The notes under the pieces are model-generated. The model was not told where the DNA came from. It made no database searches and saw only the letters and a program-made list of their open reading frames with translations. The position numbers were made by a program, and so were the translations under genes. This document shows positions 6,658-10,208 of a stretch of 10,208 nt of DNA, piece by piece. Position 1 is the first letter of the stretch; the number at the start of each line of letters is the position of its first letter. The DNA is from an uncultured Eubacteriales bacterium (lineage in GTDB: Bacteria; Bacillota; Clostridia; Christensenellales; DTU072): NCBI GenBank assembly GCA_902766325.1, contig CACXDF010000128.1, forward strand, positions 1 through 10,208. Reading direction: 5' to 3'.

Positions 6658-6686
6658 ATTATAAGTTTACTATATATATATGTCAA
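6658..6686 (-). promoter_or_regulatory. Perfect-consensus sigma-A promoter, near-leaderless start of the LRR lipoprotein operon
   Basis: TTGACA (6681-6686), a 17-bp spacer and TATAAT (6658-6663) match consensus at all 12 positions. The -10 ends only 9 nt before the ATG at 6648, so the expected start is the A at about 6651, giving a leader of about 3 nt with no ribosome binding site. The codon three before the ATG is a TAA stop except for ATA-GTT-ATT between, so no upstream in-frame start exists. Confidence 0.85.
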
Positions 6687-6712
6687 TACCCGATTTCCTT
6701 TGTTTGGACAAT

Positions 6713-6738
6713 AAAAACGGGGTCGCATAACGACCCCG
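6713..6738 (-). terminator. Rho-independent terminator of the paired membrane-protein operon
   Basis: Read on the minus strand, an 8-bp stem CGGGGTCG/CGACCCCG (arms 6731-6738 and 6718-6725) closes the 5-nt loop and is followed by five T residues (6717-6713). It lies 23 nt past the stop at 6762 and upstream of the lipoprotein promoter, so it separates the two operons. Confidence 0.9.
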
Positions 6739-6761
6739 GATCATATTTAAAACGTATCAAA

Positions 6762-7790
6762 TCAATAGCCGATATAAAAGTCTTCTCTTATGCCCCTATC
6801 GCGCTTATCGAGGGCGTCGTTAACGGCGCTGCTGATGATGCGGCCCTGTCCGTATCTTTGACGTTGTTGCGGCGACATCATAGAGATATCGCTGAGCAGT
6901 ATCCGCTTTGTGATGGGACGAGCGCGCAAACAAAGCAATTTGATCCAAGCATAGGGATTGACGTTTCGGAAAGCGCGGAAATGCAGGAGAGCGCCACCGA
7001 GACCGTACGTTGCGATCATGATACGTACGATCATGTCCATCTGTTCTTTCGTAAAGAACCCTTTTACGGGATCGGGTAAGACGTCAAGCGCTTGCAAGCC
7101 CATAAAGACGCAGAACAGCGCGGGCAAAAGCATAAACCAGCAACGAAAGCCTTTTATGTTGAGTAATTTGTCTTTTTTGACGGAAAAATCTTCGTCTTCG
7201 CCCTGCGCGAACATAAAGGTCTTAATTTTACCGAACGAAATAAACCGCGGACTGAGCAGCAAGAAGAAGAAACCGAGCACAAAATATGCGATGGCTTCGT
7301 AAGTTACGTTGTTCGTGATATAGGGCAAAACCTTTTCGACGACCGGCGGGACGACCATCGCCGCAAAAAGCGCCAAACAAATAATACAAAAGATAAAGTC
7401 GATGACCTTTTGCATAACGTAATACGTTTGCTTTAATCCGACGAGCTTAGTCCTTTTACCGACGGTATACTTTTCCATCAGTCTGTCAAACCGCTTTTCA
7501 CTCTTGAAATAACCCGGATATTGTTTTCTGTACTGCCAGAACTTGGTACTGCGTTTTATGGCGATCAATTCTTTACGCTTCATGCCCAGATCGTCATAGT
7601 CGTGCAGATTCATGGAGATATCGGCCGACGTATACGCCGAGGCTGAGTTCGGCCCCTGACGCTCCCAGTCGTACTGCGGGGTAGCCATGGGAGAAGTAGG
7701 CGTCCATCCGAAACACCTGTATAAGTGCAGATACCTACGCGGTACCACCTTGACGTCAAATCTTTTTGACCATCTGTTGCTTCTGCTCAT
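6762..7790 (-). CDS. Uncharacterised membrane protein, paralogue of the preceding gene
   Basis: A 342-residue protein I do not recognise. Residues 1-125 are hydrophilic and contain VKVVPRRYLHLYRCFGWTP (13-31) and LHDYDDLGMKRKELIAIKRS (62-81). Four hydrophobic segments follow at about 129-151, 164-184, 217-237 and 252-272. The tail (296-342) is basic, with PQQRQRYGQGRIISSAVND, and ends FYIGY. It is related to the gene just upstream (8871-7816): the DxKVxxRxLxxxYxxFGWxP block, the DYDxGxKRxExIxxKRxTKF block and the RQRYxQG tail are shared, while the middles differ in topology. There is no signal peptide. The ATG is 25 bp after the previous stop, with only AAAGG about 7 nt upstream as a weak ribosome binding site, and a terminator follows. 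The shared cytoplasmic ends suggest that the two proteins form one complex or dock to one partner. Confidence 0.82.
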   Translation of the reverse strand: MSRSNRWSKRFDVKVVPRRYLHLYRCFGWTPTSPMATPQYDWERQGPNSASAYTSADISMNLHDYDDLGMKRKELIAIKRSTKFWQYRKQYPGYFKSEKRFDRLMEKYTVGKRTKLVGLKQTYYVMQKVIDFIFCIICLALFAAMVVPPVVEKVLPYITNNVTYEAIAYFVLGFFFLLLSPRFISFGKIKTFMFAQGEDEDFSVKKDKLLNIKGFRCWFMLLPALFCVFMGLQALDVLPDPVKGFFTKEQMDMIVRIMIATYGLGGALLHFRAFRNVNPYAWIKLLCLRARPITKRILLSDISMMSPQQRQRYGQGRIISSAVNDALDKRDRGIREDFYIGY

Positions 7791-7815
7791 TTTCTGCCTT
7801 TATTATCGACTGAGT

Positions 7816-8871
7816 TTACGACCCGAAGTAAAGCGGATCGCCGGTATTACGAACGGCCTCGTTCGTCACCTGCCCCTGGTAGTATCTTTGACGCTGACGA
7901 CCGTTCATCAAAGTGATATCTTCGTATTGCATCGCCTGTACGATGGCCTTGCCGTTGATACAGCACGCGATGATCCTTTCCGTATTCTTCTTGAGCCACC
8001 AGTTGGAATTGAGCTGATAGATAAGAAGAAGGAAATTGAGGGCGGCGAGAACATAGCAAAGAATATTGAACACGCCGCTCGCGCCGATCTTCGCAAACCA
8101 ATCGTCAATAGTCTTAACAAACGCGTTATAAACGGTCGCAAAGAAGTTATCGGGCGACTTATAGATCACGCATTCGCTGCCGTATTCGAGGGCCTCTCCT
8201 TTAACGTCTTTGGAAAAAGCCAATTTATGCATCTCGGACGAATAAGAAACGCCGTACTTATCCGCGATCTCTTCGTCTATTTTTGTAAATTGCTTACTCG
8301 TTCCGTCGGAGAAATAGATATCGCCGCCTTGAACGTAGTAGTAAGGACCGCTTTTATCGATAGAATATATTTCGTTGTCGACCACCTCGCAAGAAACGGT
8401 GCCGGAAAGACCGACTTGACCGTTCGTGACGGCCTTCGGCGCGCCGAAAGCAATGGTCAGATGGAAGAACAAAAACGCGAGGAATAAAATCGCCCACAAA
8501 GATCCCCAGAACGGGCGGCAGCGATTGATAAGGCGGAGTTTGTTACAGCGGGGGTAGAGCCAATAACGGAAGCGCAAGTGATATTCCATAACCCCTTCTT
8601 CCATCATAAGACGGTTGTTACGGGTGAACTTGGTATTCCTTTTTACAACGATTTTTTCGTTTCTTTTACGGCCAACGTCGTAGTCTGATACGTAGTCTTG
8701 TTTCTCCATGCTCCAAACGGTGTTGCCGTCGTACATTTTATGTACGGGCGCATTGGGCGCTTGGGCTTTGTTTTCTTTTACCGGGACCCATCCGAACGGC
8801 GCATAAAAACAAAGTAGTTCACGAAAAATCACTTTCGTATCGTAAGCTCTCGTCAAATATTCATTGACCAT
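7816..8871 (-). CDS. Uncharacterised two-TM membrane protein with a large middle domain, paralogue of the following gene
   Basis: A 351-residue protein I do not recognise. The N-terminal region holds TKVIFRELLCFYAPFGWVP (12-30) and VSDYDVGRKRNEKIVVKRNT (61-80), both matching the downstream neighbour. Hydrophobic segments lie at about 121-142 and 265-286. The roughly 120 residues between them (SGTVSCEVVDNEIY, GPYYYVQGGDIYFSDGTSK) are polar and strand-like and probably lie outside the cell. The cytoplasmic tail includes EDITLMNGRQRQRYYQGQV (317-335) and ends LYFGS. The ATG at 8871 was chosen because it lines up with the start of the paralogue and has GGGAG (8883-8887) 11 nt upstream. A GTG at 8889 would add six residues but overlaps that ribosome binding site. 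It is first in a two-gene operon with its own promoter. Confidence 0.8.
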   Translation of the reverse strand: MVNEYLTRAYDTKVIFRELLCFYAPFGWVPVKENKAQAPNAPVHKMYDGNTVWSMEKQDYVSDYDVGRKRNEKIVVKRNTKFTRNNRLMMEEGVMEYHLRFRYWLYPRCNKLRLINRCRPFWGSLWAILFLAFLFFHLTIAFGAPKAVTNGQVGLSGTVSCEVVDNEIYSIDKSGPYYYVQGGDIYFSDGTSKQFTKIDEEIADKYGVSYSSEMHKLAFSKDVKGEALEYGSECVIYKSPDNFFATVYNAFVKTIDDWFAKIGASGVFNILCYVLAALNFLLLIYQLNSNWWLKKNTERIIACCINGKAIVQAMQYEDITLMNGRQRQRYYQGQVTNEAVRNTGDPLYFGS

Positions 8872-8882
8872 AAACGCACACA

Positions 8883-8887
8883 CTCCC
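8883..8887 (-). promoter_or_regulatory. Shine-Dalgarno site deciding the start of the first paired membrane-protein gene
   Basis: GGGAG on the minus strand lies 11 nt before the ATG at 8871, a slightly long gap. It also overlaps the possible GTG start at 8889-8887, which argues against that longer reading. Confidence 0.55.
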
Positions 8888-8907
8888 ACTTATAATATGT
8901 TATTATC

Positions 8908-8936
8908 ATTCTAACATCTATTTATTTCAATGTCAA
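8908..8936 (-). promoter_or_regulatory. Sigma-A promoter of the paired membrane-protein operon
   Basis: A perfect TTGACA (8931-8936), a 17-bp spacer and TAGAAT (8908-8913, 5 of 6). The expected start near 8901 gives a leader of about 30 nt that carries GGGAG. The bases around the -35 (GGTATTGACAT) are the same as at the lipoprotein promoter. Confidence 0.83.
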
Positions 8937-8948
8937 TACCGAATAACG

Positions 8949-8967
8949 AAAAATCGCGCGTTTGCGA
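8949..8967 (-). terminator. Weak candidate terminator after the acyltransferase-like gene
   Basis: On the minus strand a short TCGC/GCGA stem (arms 8964-8967 and 8954-8957, 6-nt loop) is followed by five T residues (8953-8949). It is the only such structure in the gap between the stop at 9004 and the next promoter. The stem is only 4 bp, so read-through into the next operon is quite possible. Confidence 0.4.
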
Positions 8968-9003
8968 AAAATGTTTTTTCTATGAAAAAAGAAGAAAAAA
9001 AGA

Positions 9004-9921
9004 TCAAATAAAGAGCCAAACGAATTTTTCTACGACCCAGATCAGCGCAAGTACGATAACGGGCAAGAAGAGATAGGTAACGAGCGAGTTTTTACCCATA
9101 ATGGCAAGCGGACGAAGGGGCAAAATACAGGTCTCCGACTTGGTTTTTGACTTTTTGTCGGAATAAACGATACCGCCGAGAACGCCGCCCAGCAGGAAAA
9201 AGCCCATATGCGGAAACAGCGGCTCGAAATTCTGCACCAGTTCCAACGCGTGACGATTATAGACGAGAAGCGCGAGGACCTCGTTTTCGATATACGCCGT
9301 ACCGCGGACGAAATAAGAAAAATAATACGTAAGCCCCACGGCGCCGATGACGAGACCTATCACCGTCCTGCACCAGGTAGGTAATTTAATCAGATCGAAG
9401 AGGTCCCACGTAAGAACGCAGATAGTTAAAACGTTGATGATGTTAAATATAAAATAACTGGTAACAAGGTCCGGCATAAACACGTGTATCAACGCGAAAA
9501 CGCCCATATACACTCCGCAAAGGACGACCATTTTTATCGTCCGTTTGATACTGCTGTCCGAGAAAGAACAGCTGATACCGGATAAAAACGAAAAAATAAA
9601 CAACCCAAACGGCTGAATGCCCACACGGAAACTGCTATCGAGATAAACGCGAAGCACGTTATCGGCAAACCAGATCATAGCCGGTGTTTTAAAATCGAAA
9701 AAGCCGAGTTGAAATCCGAAATTGACGACGTGGTCGAGGGTCACGAACAACATCAGCGCCCCGCGGAACAGATCCAATTCCCACACGCGGGGTCTCGAGC
9801 CGGTATTATAATGAGTCAAACCGTGAAAAAAGCGATACAGCGCGCCCGTTTTGTGCGGGCGTTTTACTACCTTCGGCGCTTTTTGCTCTACGGAAACAGT
9901 TCTCGATGCCTTCGTATCCAT
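9004..9921 (-). CDS. DUF1624 / HGSNAT catalytic-domain-like membrane protein
   Basis: A 305-residue multipass membrane protein with about seven to eight hydrophobic segments. After a basic 45-residue cytoplasmic N-terminus comes RVWELDLFRGALMLFVTLDH (45-64), the typical first helix of the DUF1624 family, related to heparan-alpha-glucosaminide N-acetyltransferase. It carries D50, R53-G54 and H64. SFLSGISCSFS (111-121) and PLAIMGKNSLVTYL (271-284) are two further family blocks. The eukaryotic enzyme carries acetyl groups across a membrane onto a sugar amine. Here the substrate is unknown, perhaps a cell-wall or surface glycan. Odd is that the His-Gln-Pro that usually follows the last block reads F-L-P. 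The frame is open for 88 more codons upstream, but that stretch is basic and low in complexity. The ATG at 9921 lies just after a good promoter and has no ribosome binding site, so the mRNA looks leaderless. Confidence 0.78.
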   Translation of the reverse strand: MDTKASRTVSVEQKAPKVVKRPHKTGALYRFFHGLTHYNTGSRPRVWELDLFRGALMLFVTLDHVVNFGFQLGFFDFKTPAMIWFADNVLRVYLDSSFRVGIQPFGLFIFSFLSGISCSFSDSSIKRTIKMVVLCGVYMGVFALIHVFMPDLVTSYFIFNIINVLTICVLTWDLFDLIKLPTWCRTVIGLVIGAVGLTYYFSYFVRGTAYIENEVLALLVYNRHALELVQNFEPLFPHMGFFLLGGVLGGIVYSDKKSKTKSETCILPLRPLAIMGKNSLVTYLFLPVIVLALIWVVEKFVWLFI

Positions 9922-9928
9922 ATGTTCT

Positions 9929-9957
9929 ATTATATCCGAACGGAAAAAGAAAATCAA
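9929..9957 (-). promoter_or_regulatory. Sigma-A promoter at the start codon of the acyltransferase-like gene
   Basis: TTGATT (9952-9957, 4 of 6), a 17-bp spacer and a perfect TATAAT (9929-9934). The -10 ends 7 nt before the ATG, so transcription should begin at 9922 or at the A of the ATG (9921). No ribosome binding site is present. An 11-bp inverted repeat surrounds the -35. Confidence 0.65.
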
Positions 9958-9976
9958 CTGTTTTGTTTTCCGTTCG
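9937..9976. repeat. 11-bp inverted repeat spanning the -35 of the acyltransferase-like gene
   Basis: CGAACGGAAAA (9937-9947) and TTTTCCGTTCG (9966-9976) are perfect reverse complements 18 bp apart. Inner AAAA (9950-9953) and TTTT (9961-9964) can extend the stem past a small bulge. The left arm lies in the promoter spacer and the -35 lies between the arms, which suits a repressor operator. If transcription starts further upstream, it would instead be a leader hairpin. Confidence 0.55.
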
Positions 9977-10150
9977 CTTTTCGGTGAGCGGTCGAAAGAA
10001 GACGAACGGGAGAAGGAGCATTTTTCCGCCCTCTTCATCACGAAAACAGCAAAGGTCCTCTTTCGTCGAAAAAATTCGACAAAAACTTCTTTACGTACCA
10101 TAAATAGGACATTATAAGACATATTTTTCATAATTATGCGCATCTGTAAA

Positions 10151-10179
10151 TTGAACAATCGATGAAAATATGCTACTAT
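10151..10179 (+). promoter_or_regulatory. Putative extended -10 promoter reading out of the right edge
   Basis: TTGAAC (10151-10156, 4 of 6), a 17-bp spacer and TACTAT (10174-10179, 4 of 6), with TGC immediately before the -10. It is divergent from the acyltransferase-like gene and points to a gene beyond the window. Its -10 region resembles that of the outward promoter at the left edge. Confidence 0.45.
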
Positions 10180-10208
10180 GTTCACATCAACAATCTATAA
10201 TAAAAAAA

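Larger units (their letters stand above)
9922..10150. other. Intergenic region upstream of the acyltransferase-like gene
   Basis: About 230 bases without a convincing gene. It holds the promoter and the inverted repeat described separately, plus a third copy of CGAACGG at 10003-10009. The minus strand is open in frame with the acyltransferase-like gene as far as 10185, but the implied peptide is basic and low in complexity. A TATAAT on the minus strand at 10111-10116 has no acceptable -35 at 17 bp. Confidence 0.6.

Noticed and set aside
7687..8487. Plus-strand 266-codon open frame opposite the two paired membrane proteins
   Set aside because: It spans the junction of two real minus-strand genes that support each other by homology. 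It has no ribosome binding site and no recognisable domain.
8872..8889. GTG start six codons upstream for the first paired membrane protein
   Set aside because: The GTG lies within the only ribosome binding site available, and the ATG at 8871 aligns with the start of the paralogue.
9806..10021. 71-codon minus-strand frame (start MLLLPFVFF) preceded by GAGGGCGG
   Set aside because: It has a passable ribosome binding site, but it overlaps the N-terminal part of the acyltransferase-like gene out of frame and shows no protein-like character after residue 30.
9922..10185. 88-codon N-terminal extension of the acyltransferase-like gene
   Set aside because: The frame is open, but the peptide is basic, Phe/Ser/Arg-rich and low in complexity, has no ribosome binding site, and contains a good promoter directly before the ATG at 9921. 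Kept as an alternative only.
10196..10201. TATAAT on the plus strand near the right end, as a separate promoter
   Set aside because: No -35 resembling TTGACA lies 15-19 bp upstream, and the site sits in an AT-rich run at the window edge.

Overview
The window reads as chromosomal DNA of an obligate anaerobe of the Bacillota, most likely a clostridial lineage. This rests on a multidomain flavodiiron protein paired with rubredoxin, the ACT/UPF0210 gene pair, a BspA-type leucine-rich-repeat lipoprotein, a GPH-type sugar symporter of clostridial style, GGAGG-type ribosome binding sites and near-consensus sigma-A promoters. I see no phage, transposon, CRISPR array, tRNA or rRNA. The species cannot be named from the sequence alone.

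Layout, left to right. Positions 1-80 hold a minus-strand promoter firing out of the left edge. A two-gene minus-strand operon (ACT-domain regulator at 1797-1525, then UPF0210/PFL-like protein at 1511-159) ends at a hairpin terminator at 81-107. Divergent from it, a plus-strand operon encodes a four-domain flavodiiron protein (1982-3772) and a free rubredoxin (3800-3958), an oxygen/NO-reducing electron chain. Its promoter carries a perfect AT palindrome over the expected transcription start. A perfect 36-bp palindrome (3988-4023) ends this operon and, from the other side, the convergent minus-strand operon of a leucine-rich-repeat lipoprotein (6648-5833) and a GPH/MFS transporter (5829-4054). 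Further right, on the minus strand, are two tandem related membrane proteins of unknown function (8871-7816 and 7790-6762) with their own promoter and terminator. Last is a multipass membrane protein of the DUF1624/HGSNAT acyltransferase-like family (9921-9004). The right edge carries a plus-strand promoter firing out of the window.

The most interesting points are these. (1) Two genes, the lipoprotein and the acyltransferase-like gene, have near-perfect sigma-A promoters placed so close to the ATG that their transcripts should be leaderless, while the other genes have normal Shine-Dalgarno leaders. (2) The two tandem membrane proteins share conserved N- and C-terminal modules around unrelated middles and match no family I know. 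(3) A 7-bp element occurs three times in alternating orientation at exact 33-bp intervals upstream of the acyltransferase-like gene, and part of it forms an 11-bp inverted repeat across the promoter. (4) The flavodiiron protein ends in a short-spaced rubredoxin domain and is followed by a normal-spaced free rubredoxin. (5) The two edge promoters, both firing outward, resemble each other over 31 nt.
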